Both the position numbers and the translations under genes were made by a program. 5,552 bases of DNA from CAYWKS01 sp964458935 (GTDB lineage Bacteria > Planctomycetota > Phycisphaerae > Phycisphaerales > Zrk34). This document shows positions 5,484 to 5,552 of this stretch, piece after piece (the stretch's first letter is position 1; each line of letters opens with the position of its first letter). The stretch lies in the NCBI GenBank assembly GCA_964458935.1, contig CAYWKS010000058.1:1-5552 (forward strand), written 5' to 3'. The notes below the pieces were generated by a model that saw nothing but the letters and a program-made list of their open reading frames with translations, was not told where the DNA came from and searched no databases.

Positions 5484-5552
5484 GCGGATTTCACAATTTT
5501 CGATGAACTGATAGGAAATTTGATTCCAGGCGGGCCGGGATCGGGGGCTTGG

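Overview
The window holds three complete genes, all on the minus strand, so transcription runs from right to left: a secreted PEP-CTERM protein (4430-5335), a large sulfatase with a C-terminal LamG-like domain and a PEP-CTERM anchor (1786-4335), and a secreted (alpha/alpha)-barrel protein resembling family 2 pectate lyases (8-1546). No RNA gene, CRISPR array, transposase or integrase is visible. High GC with many GCG, GTC and GAC codons, acidic secreted proteins and PEP-CTERM tags ending in short arginine runs suggest a planctomycete, probably of the Phycisphaerae. That placement is inference from protein style; Verrucomicrobiota or Kiritimatiellota are possible alternatives.

Layout in the direction of transcription. 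Bases 5336-5552 carry no gene but hold a candidate sigma-70-type promoter, a leader hairpin and a very good ribosome binding site for the first gene. The first gene encodes a signal peptide, a beta-rich Asp-rich body and a PEP-CTERM tag. It then runs on, atypically, for 36 codons, inside which lies a terminator-like hairpin with a T-rich stretch. After 94 bases comes the sulfatase, whose GTG-start version is probably four residues too long. A long inverted repeat sits directly after its stop codon. A 239-base gap (1547-1785) then holds that hairpin, a candidate promoter, GC-rich leader hairpins and the ribosome binding site of the last gene.

The three genes read as part of a polysaccharide-use locus. 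The sulfatase would remove sulfate esters from a glycan while held at the cell surface by exosortase-type sorting. The lyase-like protein would cleave a uronic-acid-containing chain in the periplasm or outside the cell. The PEP-CTERM protein would be a surface or matrix component. A sulfated uronic polysaccharide, for example from algae, is a reasonable but unproven substrate. The two PEP-CTERM tags are almost identical at DNA level (54 of 55 bases), far more alike than the proteins that carry them, which suggests the tag spreads or is homogenised as a DNA module.
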